The notes under the pieces were generated by a model. It was not told where the DNA came from. It made no database searches and saw nothing but the letters and a program-made list of their open reading frames with translations. Both the position numbers and the translations under genes were made by a program. A stretch of DNA of 38,856 bases from Trichodesmium erythraeum GBRTRLIN201. Lineage in GTDB: Bacteria > Cyanobacteriota > Cyanobacteriia > Cyanobacteriales > Microcoleaceae. Below are positions 28,249 to 37,920 of this stretch, in pieces; within the stretch, counting starts at the first letter, position 1; every line of letters starts with the position of its first letter. The DNA lies in contig JAGGDU010000083.1 of NCBI GenBank assembly GCA_018457135.1, positions 1 through 38,856 of the forward strand, read 5' to 3'.

Positions 28249-28904
28249 TTATCTTCTATTTAAAGTGGATAGTAAAAAGTTTTTAAGTTATTTTCCTAGT
28301 AACCATATCACAAGTTGGAAAGATAATTTTTTTTAAATTAGGACTTAGGCAAAGGCACTTATTGTAGTGTAAATATCTTAACTGGAGCCAAAAATACAAC
28401 CTAGTATACCCATACTGCCTAATTTCTGTAAGAAGATTCTGTATTTCCAGCCTCCTCCCGAACACGAGGTACTAATAACTGAAATGACCATTACTATGTA
28501 GTACTACCCCTAAATCTTAATTATACATGGCAAAGTTTTTAGTATTGTTTAAGTACTTGAAAAATATCTACTCAAATTTAAGTTTTTGACTAATTAGAGT
28601 TTGCGTATTAAATCCAAAAGTATTGACTCATATTGGTCTTAACCTTTTTTTTTTGAAAAAAGCGCCTGGTTTTTGCTCCAACAAGGATGAAAAAGTTAGT
28701 ATTTTGGGCATTCCCATGGCAGAAAAATAAAGGGACAAACATATCCGACTACCAACCTTTCCCCGACCGGGAGGGTTTAAGGGTGGGTACATTTCCTGTT
28801 ATTCTGTAGGGACGCCTTTATGGAACATTCCTAGTTACTCTCCCGTTTGGAGAGTATCGGGGTGGGTTCCCTGCTCGTTAAAAGACTTTTTTTTTTAATT
28901 CTAA
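28249..28904. other. Divergent spacer between the methyltransferase gene and nadA
   Basis: About 750 bp lie between the divergent starts. It holds a degenerate GGACTTAGGCAAAGGCAC motif (28342-28359), related to the other GGACTTACGC ends, and a TAGTATTTTGGGC repeat near 28698 that also occurs near 19707. No gene is recognised. Confidence 0.5.
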
Positions 28905-28932
28905 TTGTATCAAACCCTAATTATAGTATAAT
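28905..28932 (+). promoter_or_regulatory. Putative nadA promoter
   Basis: TTGTAT (28905-28910) and TATAAT (28927-28932) are separated by 16 bp, about 75 bp before the nadA ATG. Inferred from consensus only. Confidence 0.35.
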
Positions 28933-29005
28933 TCATCAAACTATCTAAAGTAACTATAATTGGCCACTTAGTTACAAATAAATTACAGAGAAACTTAATT
29001 TAATA

Positions 29006-29977
29006 ATGTTTGCAACTCAAACTCGAATCAACCAAAATTTTAATAGCATACCAGATGATTTGTTTGAAGCGATCGCCGACCTAAAGAAAGAATTAAATGC
29101 TGTTATTCTAGCTCACTATTACCAAGAACCAGATATTCAAGATATTGCCGACTATATTGGTGACTCTCTTGGCCTTTCTCAAAAAGCTGCTGAAACTGAT
29201 GCAGATGTAATAGTTTTTGCGGGAGTTCATTTTATGGCAGAAACTGCGAAAATTCTTAACCCAAATAAACTGGTACTGCTACCAGATCTAGATGCAGGTT
29301 GCTCCCTCGCCGATAGTTGTCCACCAGAAGAATTTGGCAAATTTAAGGCGGCTCATCCTGATGCCATAGTAGTTTCTTATATTAATTGTACTGCTGCTAT
29401 TAAGGCAATGAGTGATATTATTTGCACCAGTTCCAACTCTGTCAAAATAGTTAAACAAATACCAACAGACCAACCGATAATTTTTGCCCCAGATAAGAAC
29501 CTCGGTCGCTATGTCATGGAACAAACTGGACGAGATTTGATTTTGTGGTCAGGCAGTTGTATTGTTCACGAGACATTCTCTGAGAAAAAGATTGTGCAAT
29601 TAAAAATAGAACATCCTGAAGCTGAGATTATTGCTCATCCAGAATGTGAACCAAATTTATTGCGTCATGCCAATTATATTGGTTCGACCACTGCTTTATT
29701 AAAATATTGCCAAGAAAGCCAAGAGCAAGAATTTATTGTGGCAACTGAACCGGGAATTATTCACCAAATGCAAAAGAGAGAACCCAAGAAAAACTTTATT
29801 CCCGCACCCGCAATGAATAATTGTGCTTGTAACGAATGCCCCCACATGAGGCTGAATAATTTAGAAAAGCTTTATTTAGCAATGAAAAATAAGACGCCAG
29901 AAATTATGATTCCTGAAGAAACACGAGTAGCAGCATTAAAACCTATTCAAAAGATGTTGGAACTTTCATTCACATAA
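29006..29977 (+). CDS. nadA: Quinolinate synthase
   Basis: NadA condenses iminoaspartate with dihydroxyacetone phosphate to give quinolinate in de novo NAD synthesis. The 323-aa protein has the three pseudo-repeats of the family. Visible motifs are [81 protein letters not shown] and [14 protein letters not shown]. The conserved cysteines for the [4Fe-4S] cluster are present. Length and start are normal and the gene is intact. It is divergent from the cluster and convergent with nadB, from which it is separated by about 245 bp. NadA needs the NadB product, so the damaged nadB next door is notable. Confidence 0.96.
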   Translation: MFATQTRINQNFNSIPDDLFEAIADLKKELNAVILAHYYQEPDIQDIADYIGDSLGLSQKAAETDADVIVFAGVHFMAETAKILNPNKLVLLPDLDAGCSLADSCPPEEFGKFKAAHPDAIVVSYINCTAAIKAMSDIICTSSNSVKIVKQIPTDQPIIFAPDKNLGRYVMEQTGRDLILWSGSCIVHETFSEKKIVQLKIEHPEAEIIAHPECEPNLLRHANYIGSTTALLKYCQESQEQEFIVATEPGIIHQMQKREPKKNFIPAPAMNNCACNECPHMRLNNLEKLYLAMKNKTPEIMIPEETRVAALKPIQKMLELSFT

Positions 29978-30177
29978 TAAAAATGCTCTTCTCTGTCTCA
30001 AGAGAATTCTAGCAAATTTTTCCCAATGCCCTAATAACTTTTATTTGTGATTTAGTCGATTATTTTAGACAAAAAGTAGCTTGGTTGCATCAAGGCTGTG
30101 ATATAGCTACCGTTAGGCTCCGCCAACACATCCAATTCCCTCTTATGAAGTCAACTAGATCTCAACTCTGTAACTAT

Positions 30178-30220
30178 TACAGGACTTACGCTGGTGTAGT
30201 GCACCAGCGTAAGTCCTGTA
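30178..30220. repeat. Perfect palindrome, 19-bp arms with 5-nt loop, between nadA and nadB
   Basis: TACAGGACTTACGCTGGTG (30178-30196) is the exact reverse complement of 30202-30220, around the loop TAGTG. It sits immediately after the nadB stop. Its outer 14 bases match the terminal repeats at 20618-20631 and 32127-32140, except at the last base. It looks like two insertion-element ends joined, and might also terminate transcription from both convergent genes. Confidence 0.75.
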
Positions 30221-30221
30221 T

Positions 30222-31937
30222 TCAAAATTTTTCAATGTTGACTGAAGACCCTCTCTCTTGGCCAGGGGGCGAGGCATTTGGAAAACCAGTTAATAAGCGA
30301 TCGCCCTGAACCAAAGTATGTAGTTTCCAATCATTAGAAGTTTTTGGATAATCACTGCGATAATGCCCACCTCTGCTTTCAGTTCGCCATGCAGCACTTT
30401 TAAGAATTAAATAACCCAAGTCTAAAATATTGAGTGTTTCTGCTGTTATCCGCAACTGCTCTTCAGCATTAGTCGAATTTAATTTTATCGTCTGGTTAGG
30501 CAAGAGATTAGCTAAAAACTTAACTATCTCAAAACTTGCTAAACTATCTCGCCAGCGCGCCACCTGATATAGTGCCTGACTTAATGACTCTCCTTTACGA
30601 GAAATTCCTGCACTTTCCCACATTAAACTTGGTAACATTTGTCGGATAGCCTCTATCTGTTCCATTTCCATATTCCAATTAGAACTTACCTGAAAAATAT
30701 CAGCATCAGGTGCCACCAAATTTGGCTCAATTTCAATCTGAGATAGTTGAGAAGCAAATACTAAACATTCTAACAAAGAATTGCTAGCTAAACGATTTGC
30801 TCCGTGAACTCCTGTACTTGCTGTTTCCCCAATTGCATATAGTCCGGGAATTGAAGTCTGACTCATTAGATCGCAAGCCACTCCACCCATCCAATAATGA
30901 GCAGCAGGAGCAACCGGAATAGGTTCTTGAAAAACATCAATACCCCATTTTTGACAGACATTGATAATATTGGGAAATCTGTCGCGAACGCGGTCTGAGT
31001 CAATGGCTCGCAAGTCCAAATAAACATGAGCATTGGTAGGCTTGGTAGCAGTTTTGTGCAAATGATGGAAAATAGCTCTACTGACAACATCTCTAGGAGC
31101 TAACTCTCCAGCCGGATGATACTCAAAGGCAAAGCGGTTTCCCTTATTGTCTATTAGGTGCGCTCCTTCTCCACGAACAGCTTCACTAATGAGAAAACGA
31201 GGTGCTCCTGGTTTAATTAAGGCAGTAGGATGAAATTGGAAAAATTCCAAATCTCGCAAAACTGCCCCGGCACGCCACGCTATAGCAATTCCATTCCCCG
31301 TACTCACCTCAGGATTAGTAGTTTGGGCAAATATTTGACCGCCTCCACCTGTTGCCAAAACTACTACAGAGGATTTTAAACATTGGATTTTACTTTCGTG
31401 AAGAAGACTAATACCTTGAACCCGAGCCTTTTGTGTGGCTAACCACAAATTTAATGCTACTGCCTGGGAAATTATCTAAATATTTGGACGTTCTTGAGCT
31501 TCAATAACGAGTGTATCAATAATAGCTCTACCTGTGGTATCTGCTGAATGAAGTACCCGGGGATGAGAGTGAGCAGCTTCGAGAGTCATTGCCAGTTTTT
31601 TTCCTTTGCGGTCGAAGGCAACTCCCATTTCTACTAAATGAGCGATCGCTCTGGCCGCATTGTCCACCATAAACCTTACTGCTTCCTGGTCACATAAACC
31701 TACACCTGCTTTGAGAGTATCTTCTAGATGCAAGATGGGGTTATCCGCAGGATCAATGGCAGCAGCAATACCTCCCTGAGCATAGTTACTTGAACCCATG
31801 TTTATAGTATTTTTAGTAACCAAGGCGACTCGGAGATGAACAGGTAAACAAAGAGCCGCATAAAGTCCGGCAGCACCTGAACCTACCACTATAATGTCAA
31901 AGTGAGGAAAAATACTTGGAGAATTTAATCTTGGCAT
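30222..31937 (-). pseudogene. nadB: L-aspartate oxidase gene with an in-frame amber codon
   Basis: NadB oxidises L-aspartate to iminoaspartate with FAD, the first step of de novo NAD synthesis. The frame from the ATG at 31937 (MPRLNSPS) gives the FAD-binding N-terminus DIIVVGSGAAGLYAAL, then SSNYAQGGIAAAI, HSHPRVLHSADTTG, VLATGGGGQIF, LEFFQFHPTAL, SEAVRGEGAHL, HYWMGGVACD, and GETASTGVHGANRLASNSLLE. Codon 154 is TAG (plus-strand 31476-31478), where relatives have NIQVISQA; a CAG to TAG change would explain it. Nothing else disturbs the 571-codon frame. The C-terminal tail (after LVQGDRLLTGF) looks unrelated to the family and abuts the palindrome. Unless TAG is read through, the oxidase is lost. 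Upstream in-frame sequence extends to 32063. Confidence 0.85.
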
Positions 31938-32126
31938 CTGTAAAAGTATATTTTTGTATAGAATAAATTCCTGTACAACATTTTTTGAACAAGTCTTTTC
32001 TAAAGTTGATTTTAGGGAATATTTATAATAGAAGTTACCCAAGCATATCAAATCACACACCATCTATAGTTAGTTTCCAGGCGCAGGTGCTCCGAACATG
32101 AAATACCTCACTAGGTATGGTGGTTA

Positions 32127-32140
32127 TGCGTAAGTCCTGT
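32127..32140. repeat. Right 14-bp inverted repeat, TGCGTAAGTCCTGT
   Basis: Exact reverse complement of 20618-20631. It lies upstream of the nadB start. Confidence 0.55.
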
Positions 32141-33098
32141 ATAACTAAAATGATGATCAGATTAATCAAGGCCCCTAAATAAAGAGGGGATAGAAAAGGA
32201 GATTGCTCAATTACGTAATTATTAGAGTTGTTTGGTTTGGGAAAAACTAAAAATGCTCAAAAGCTTACTCTTAAAAATTTTCATAATTTCAGACCTCAAA
32301 AGCACGCCTGGTAACCTGGACTTATTTTTGGCTTTAGCCATTTTTTTCCCTTAATTCCCAACAATTTTATTAAAAATATTATAATTCTTTTCTGAAAACT
32401 TGGCTACTTTTTTTAGGCTTTTTTTAGAGAAATAAGACTTAGGTCATGCTTCTATATATGGTGTATTTTGCTAATTATTTTAGATGTTTACACTACCATT
32501 AGTCTCTTGGCAGAAGTCCTAAGAAAATTTCAAGGCTTTGCATGATCTATTAATTTTGGCCAAAAAGAAAATATTTCTGCCCTAAGTACAAGACAAAAAA
32601 ATTAAACAATTAATATTCTGGACGGTACAAAGTTCTCGGTAGAAAAAAAACACTCTCCGTTAAAAGTTAGGGAATGGTGCATACTAGTTAATGATTCTTA
32701 AATTTGACCAGCTAATAGTATTTCTCAAAACTAATACTATACTTACAATCGACATAAAAACATTGAATAATATGGTGTGTCTTGTTAAACTAGATATTCT
32801 GAAATCTAAGGAATCAAGGATAAAAAAACTAAACAATAGGAGTATAAATATTTATGGTTATATTGGTTATCATAAACTCTATTCAGGAGATTTTTTTTCT
32901 ATGATTTTAGTAATTTAGATAATTTTTTTTTGGGGAAAAATTTTAGGATATATTTTCCCAGAATTACCCTAATAATTTACACATAATTTAAGTAGATAAT
33001 TATGGATATAATCAATCATTAAGCCTAATAATTATTGAGAATATTATTTTCATACTTCAACTAATTTATTGTACATAAATTAACCAGATATAGAGGTT
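32141..33098. other. Spacer with mobile-element scraps
   Basis: Mostly AT-rich sequence without a supported gene. A degenerate pair (AGACTTAGGTCATG near 32432 and CAGAAGTCCTAAG near 32511) could be a small eroded inverted-repeat element. The plus-strand frame at 32691-32918 has poor composition and is not called. Confidence 0.4.
32582..32614 (-). mobile_element. IS4-type transposase tail fragment
   Basis: On the minus strand these 33 bp match 35852-35884 with about two mismatches. They encode NCLIFLSCT-stop, the C-terminus of the IS4-like transposase remnant at 34890-35887 (NCLNFLSCT-stop), in inverted orientation. Confidence 0.55.
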
Positions 33099-33326
33099 AT
33101 GGTTACCAATAAAACAAAAGTTGAAGTAGATAATATTTGGAGATTTATCAGAAATTTTGAGACAATATTTAAAGAAATTATATTAAATATCAACCAGAAT
33201 TTTGTAGCTTCATTAACAGGATGGCAGTTCATCATTAAGGCTTTAGCAAGACCTTATCAAATTTCAAGACAAAGCAAATCCCAAACTCTCTTTATAAGCG
33301 GTAAATACGTCTTTTTTTTAATCTAA
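33099..33326 (+). CDS. Doubtful 75-aa open frame
   Basis: The frame encodes a helical, basic peptide (VEVDNIWRFIRNFETIFKEII, then SLTGWQFIIKALARPYQISRQ) that looks more protein-like than neighbouring frames. It has a possible AGAGG ribosome site before the ATG. I recognise no family. It may be a gene fragment, because it sits next to transposase debris. Low confidence. Confidence 0.25.
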   Translation: MVTNKTKVEVDNIWRFIRNFETIFKEIILNINQNFVASLTGWQFIIKALARPYQISRQSKSQTLFISGKYVFFLI

Positions 33327-33439
33327 ACACTTGATAAAATGGTAAGATATTGCTATACGAAATACTTCTAAAGTTTTGTGATCATAACATCTTATTATAC
33401 CCTCTGTTAACGGATGTTAGATAATAAATGTCTAAGCAC

Positions 33440-34468
33440 TTGCATACTCAAATAAAATCCCTTTTAAACTGATTTTATATTCTCTCAGCCCTAGCCATTC
33501 CTTGGCTTCTCTATAGAAAACCTACACCTAATTTCTCTTAGTATAAGTAGACAATATCCACTGGGGAGTTACATATTTACTATCAATATTAGTAATATAA
33601 TAGTTAATATCAGTGGCCTCAGAAACATTTTTAGTATTCATAACGATAGCTATAGTTTTTCGATCTGACATCCTAGATAGTTCTACTTTTAATATGGCTA
33701 CCCACACCCCGCATTTTTTTTGTACTTAGTTTAACTAAGTTAAAAGCCTTTGGGGATATACTCTCAGCTAGTTTTTCTAATTTAATTTCCTCTTTAATAT
33801 CATCCTGTTTTGGGATTTGGACTTTTCGATTTTTAGCTAATCCTCCTATATAAGTTAAATTTCTTTTCTCTAGTTGATTTAAGAATAATGTATTATTACC
33901 ATATCCCCTATCAATTAACACAATTTCTGGTTGATATCCGGGCTGACAAACATTTGTCAACTAGAGATATTGCGCTCATCTGGTTTCTTAAACTTATTCT
34001 CGGTCTTTTTTTCCTATAGGTAAAGAATTTGCTTTTTGATATAAAGCTATATCTAAAGGTAGACTTTTTACTCCATCATCAAGATGAGTTATAACGACAA
34101 CTATATCATTATCTGTTTTTCCAGTTTCTCCTATGTATTGTTGCCCCACTCCTGCAGTTAAATTACCACTTTTTCTATGTCCCGAGTCATCTATAATCAC
34201 AACAAATGAACAAGAGGGTTTAGTTTGACGACATTGCCACATAACTTGAAGACGACGCTCATTGACAGCACCAATTGACCAGTTGGCTCCAACTAAGAAA
34301 TGCCGTAACTTGTGGTATGATATATCTATAGTATTATTCGACATTTGAGACAAGTTTTTTCTTTGACTTTCTCAAGAGTAATCCTCCTATATAGTCTCTT
34401 AACCCAGTTGAGCGATCGCACCATCGATGGAAACAAGATAGTATGGTCACTGGATTTGTTTCTTTCAT
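33440..34468 (-). pseudogene. IS701 family transposase remnant
   Basis: It starts with MKETNPVTILSCFHRWCDR and TGLRDYIGGLLL at 34468. It continues with YHKLRHFLVGANW, NERRLQVMWQCRQTK, IIDDSGHRKSGNLTAGVGQ, QYIGETGKTDNDIVVV and LDDGVKSLPLDIALYQ. After a break near 33965-33995 come PEIVLIDRGYGNNTLFL and YIGGLAKNRKVQIPK, then IAIVMNTKNVSEATDINYYI, VTPQWIV and REAKEWLGLREYKIS. Order and motifs (DDSG, LIDxGYGNN) match IS701-type DDE transposases. Frameshifts and stops, including one after TYTKRN, inactivate it, and the far C-terminus is missing. Confidence 0.9.
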
Positions 34469-34544
34469 CGAACTTTTCCCGGGCAGTAATTAACGTAAAA
34501 TAGTTGTCATATATATATAATACCCTTTTTTTTATGTTGTTTCA

Positions 34545-34826
34545 CTAAATTCCCGATAATAATTCTGATTCTTGAAGCTTTTGCCCAAGCCCAGGGAATT
34601 AATCAGAATAATCAAGGGTTACTGGTACTCAATAGAGCTTGATAGCGGATCACAGATAAGTTAGAAATTCCGCCGGGTTTGTTTTTAAAGTTATTACCTA
34701 CTTATTCTCCTAAACTATAGCCTGCAGAGAGGCTATGGATCTTACTAGACGAATCAATTATGAATAAAGTTTTTGATTCTTTAGAACAGCTGAAACAAGT
34801 AATTTGCGATCGCGCAGCGGAATAGA
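34545..34826 (+). pseudogene. IS630 family transposase, C-terminal remnant
   Basis: The readable sequence is FAQAQGINQNNQGLLVLNRA, then ITDKLEIPPGLFLKLLPTYS, PKL-stop-PAERLWILLDESIMN and KVFDSLEQLKQVICDRAAE. This matches the end of IS630-like transposases (LPPYSPELQPAERLW region). The N-terminal two-thirds are absent, and stops interrupt the rest. Confidence 0.82.
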
Positions 34827-34889
34827 AATTAACCACAATATTCAGAACAACCCTCCTCTGGATCAGATTAACTTACTTCCTCACACTTG

Positions 34890-35887
34890 AGAAAAACATT
34901 TACCTTGCCATAGTGCTCGACTTAATTTTTTAGCTTTATTTTTAATTGCACTCATCCGTCTTCGTACAGTAAACTTGATTAATCTCTGGCTTTTCCCACA
35001 TCCGTTAAACCAGAATATAGCCACAAAAGACCACAACATTTTTTTCCTAAATTTGACTTTAAATTTGACTTAGATTTTACAGTGGGAGCCAAAACTATTG
35101 TCTCATTAATAAACATACCTCAACCTTAGACTTTTAGTATTGATAGAACACAATAGTCTTTTGGCTGTAATTGTTTTAATATTTTCGTTTTAGGAATTAT
35201 CCATAACGGTGTTGCTTTCCCTGTAACTTAGACGATCTTAAAAATAAAGGGAACTCCAACACTTGTAAAAAAATAGATTTTTCAGATAAATTCTCGGACA
35301 TTTTTCCCAATGCTCAAGTATTCTATCTTTCTAGTGATAGAGAGTTTATCAATAAAGAGTAGTTAACTTAATTAATGATTGAACCTGAAACTCCTTTTTG
35401 ACTAAAGTCAAAAGCAGATCATAATATTTGTGATGGGTAAAAGAGAATCTCAAACTCTTTCAGAAAAACAATAGGTTTGGGGCAGACAAGTGTATGTTTC
35501 AGCTTTACAGTTAGATGATGGAGAATTACTAATTGTGACTAGCAATGATTCAGCTTTCATAGCGCTCACATTTTATCCTCATTAATAGAGGAATGAAACA
35601 CTGTTCAGGATGTAACACCAGAGAATTCAATTTGGAACCAACTCATTTTAATCAACTCGAAAGACTGAGTAAACTACTGCTATTAATGAGTTTGGATTTA
35701 TAGTTGGGGAAGTTTAATTGGAGAATGGTTATATGAACAAATACCCTTAGAAATCAAAAAACACGATCCTAGGGCAAAAAGTATTTTTCCCTATAGGCTG
35801 GATCATTTACAAGCGATCGTTCTTGACATCAATTTCAAACAAAATGAATTTATTAATTGTTTAAATTTTTTGTCCTGTACTTAGCTA
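34890..35887 (+). pseudogene. IS4 family transposase remnant
   Basis: Across frames it reads KFDFKFDLDFTVGAKTIVSL, SIDRTQ, GIIHNGVAFPVT, KGNSNTCKKIDFSDKFSDIF, PNAQVFYLSSDREFINKE, LMIEPETPF, VWGRQVYVSALQLDDGELLI, VTSNDSAF, RNETLF, THFNQLERLSKLL and GEWLYEQIPLEIKKHDPRAK. It ends INCLNFLSCT-stop. The gene is complete in outline but full of stops and frameshifts. Confidence 0.88.
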
Positions 35888-36217
35888 AAACTCATAGTTA
35901 TACTTAAAAAACATGAACTTAAACTACTTGACAGTACAAAGTCCTGAGTGCATTGTAGAGTTTTTGAGTGTTAATCAAGATATTAAAAAAGCTTATCGTT
36001 AGTATTTACACCAGTTTATTTCTCAATCTAATTATATAACTGCTATAGTAGTAGCAGAGAAAAATCAAAACTTGAGTTTTTGACAGATAAATAATAGACA
36101 TCTCCAAAAATTATCACTTCCCTTACTGTAACTATCTTTTGGGGAGCGATCGCCAGCTCCACCAGATAGTCATTTTTTACGGGCTTTATAGTATTACAGA
36201 TAGTTACTGTTAGTTAT
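35888..36217. other. Spacer between transposase remnants
   Basis: It contains GACAGTACAAAGTCCTGAG (near 35933), resembling GGACGGTACAAAGTTCTCGG near 32619, possibly an IS4 terminal repeat. No gene is seen. Confidence 0.4.
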
Positions 36218-37165
36218 TTACCATTTTTATCTAGTTTTTTATTGATTTTTTCAGAGAAAGCAAAATGTATGATTTATAATAATATTAATTCTCCTCTTCT
36301 TAATATTACTAAACCACATATTTTTAAAATTACTTTCTCATAATTACTCTCTTTCAATCTCAATCTTTTTCGTGCCACTCTAAATATCTTTATCAGTCTT
36401 ATTATATGTTCTACAAATATTATTTTTGAGCTTTTTTTTGATTGTCTTTCTTTACTTCTTCTGACATTTTATGGCTTCTTTTTTTTGTTTAGCGTGTTAA
36501 TTTTTGACCATCTTGATATCCTTTATCTCTTTGAAATCTTGGTTCTCTACCCAAATTTTTTGTGGTTTTTTTGAATAACTTTATATCACTTTTTGGACTT
36601 CTTTATCCTCCTATTATATCTACAATTTTTTCTGCCTTTTCTGTGATTACTATCTGATTTTTAAACTTATTACTTTTTGGCTTTCCTGAATAATACTTTT
36701 TCTGTTTATCATCATTTTTTTTGCTTTTCCCTATCCTGCTCTGTACTATCAACTATCAATTCTCTTTATGTCAAAGCCTCTTTTATCCATAAATATTCGT
36801 TTTCTTTTCCCGAGAATTCCTCTAGTAAACTAGATGGTAATAATTCCCTCAAAATATCTATCCAAAGCCTGAAAAATATTATTTGCTGTTGATGAGCTAA
36901 CTCCAAATATTGCTCCTAGTCCCTGAAATGTTGGTACATGATACAAATAATATAAGGTCAACATTATCTCTTCTGTCTTGCTTAAAGACTTTTTTCTTCC
37001 TCCTCCTGCCTTGATTAACCTTTTTTATTGGCTGGCACTAACCTGTCTTTTTTTTTCAACTTTTTGAGGGTTTTCTATTAATTTCATTAGCTGTTCATCT
37101 GTAATACCAATAATTCTTTTTGTTTCTTTTGGATAGTTATAAATATATTCTAATACATTATTCAT
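36218..37165 (-). pseudogene. IS5-like (DDE_Tnp_4) transposase remnant
   Basis: From the ATG at 37165 it reads MNNVLEYIYNYPKETKRIIG, ITDEQLMKLIENPQKVEKKR, LIKAGGGRKKSLSKTEEIML, TLYYLYHVPTFQGLGAIFGV and SSSTANNIFQALDRYFEGII. Decayed DDE-domain parts follow (SPKSDIKLFKKTTKIW, FKEIKDI), then HIIRLIKIFRVARKRLRLKK and ICGLVILRRGEL, ending near LDKNGK-stop at 36218. The helix-turn-helix plus DDE_Tnp_4 layout is clear. Many stops and low-complexity T-runs show decay. Confidence 0.82.
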
Positions 37166-37908
37166 TTGGAAACAGGGTATATATAATTAGCCATTACAAT
37201 TTTACCTTAATTTTTATGTTGGAGAGGTCTAATACTGAAATACTGATATCGCTTTTTGAGATTCTTGTTGTCAGAAAATACTAGCTAAAAAATTGATATA
37301 GAACCTTAAGGAAAGCATTAAAAGTCTAAAATTTCAAGTAATCTTAAAAAGTATCTACAAAATGTCTAGGTTGTTAGATTGGGCTTTTAAAAAAAAATTG
37401 GGTCTAAAGCTTCGTCCTTCTAAGGTGACTGTTTAGTTTATTTTGAATTTATGTGTTATTCTAACTATTAATTAGTTTAGTAGCGGGTCGGGCAGCCCAA
37501 AACAAAAAACTGATATACCAGGCAAGCGTAACCCACCCCGATACCCTCGGTGGGAAGGGAGAAAAAGAGGTGGGTACAGCAACCTATAAAAAGTAAACCC
37601 ACATTAGGTCTAGGGAACGGTAATGATATTCGCTCCTAACAGCCGTGGAAGATTTCAAATTAAAACTTGAGAAGAATGCTTTAACCAGAGAAATCTAGCA
37701 TAAACTTTTCACTATTTATGAAAAATCCAGAGGAAATTCTCACCCAAGACAATTGAACGAAAAATTTACCTTCTTTTTTGCCAGTAGCGCGATGAAAGGT
37801 TAAGTCAAAAATAGCTTTCTCTCACCGATAGAAAATCTTTCTAGGATTGTATAAATTTTTAGAAAGGGATACTAGGTTTCTATTTTTGTTAATATAATCA
37901 ATAAGCTT
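37166..37908. other. Spacer upstream of the glutathione S-transferase gene
   Basis: AT-rich sequence with a CCCACCCCGATACCCTCGGTGGG inverted-repeat-like segment (near 37533-37555) and GAGGTGGGTACA nearby, similar to GGGTGGGTACA near 28783. These look like dispersed repeat scraps. No gene is recognised. Confidence 0.4.
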
Positions 37909-37917
37909 AAAGGAGAT
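37909..37917 (+). promoter_or_regulatory. Strong ribosome binding site of the GST gene
   Basis: AAAGGAGAT lies 4-12 bp before the ATG at 37921 and fixes the start. It is stronger than most sites in this window. Confidence 0.75.
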
Positions 37918-37920
37918 ATA

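Noticed and set aside
28283-28465. 60-aa minus-strand frame upstream of the methyltransferase gene
   Set aside because: It covers a degenerate GGACTTAGGC element end and has no ribosome site; more likely mobile-element debris.
30085-30309. 74-aa plus-strand open frame
   Set aside because: It runs across the palindrome and antisense into the nadB 3' end; the sequence is not protein-like.
31476-31478. Genetic-code reassignment or pyrrolysine at the nadB TAG
   Set aside because: Relatives have glutamine here, and one CAG to TAG change explains it. No sign of a recoding apparatus is visible in the window.
20618-32140. An active 11.5-kb composite transposon
   Set aside because: No transposase gene lies between the inverted repeats, no target-site duplication was visible, and the motif also occurs internally and outside.
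36677-36892. 71-aa plus-strand open frame
   Set aside because: It is the antisense shadow of the IS5-like transposase remnant on the minus strand.
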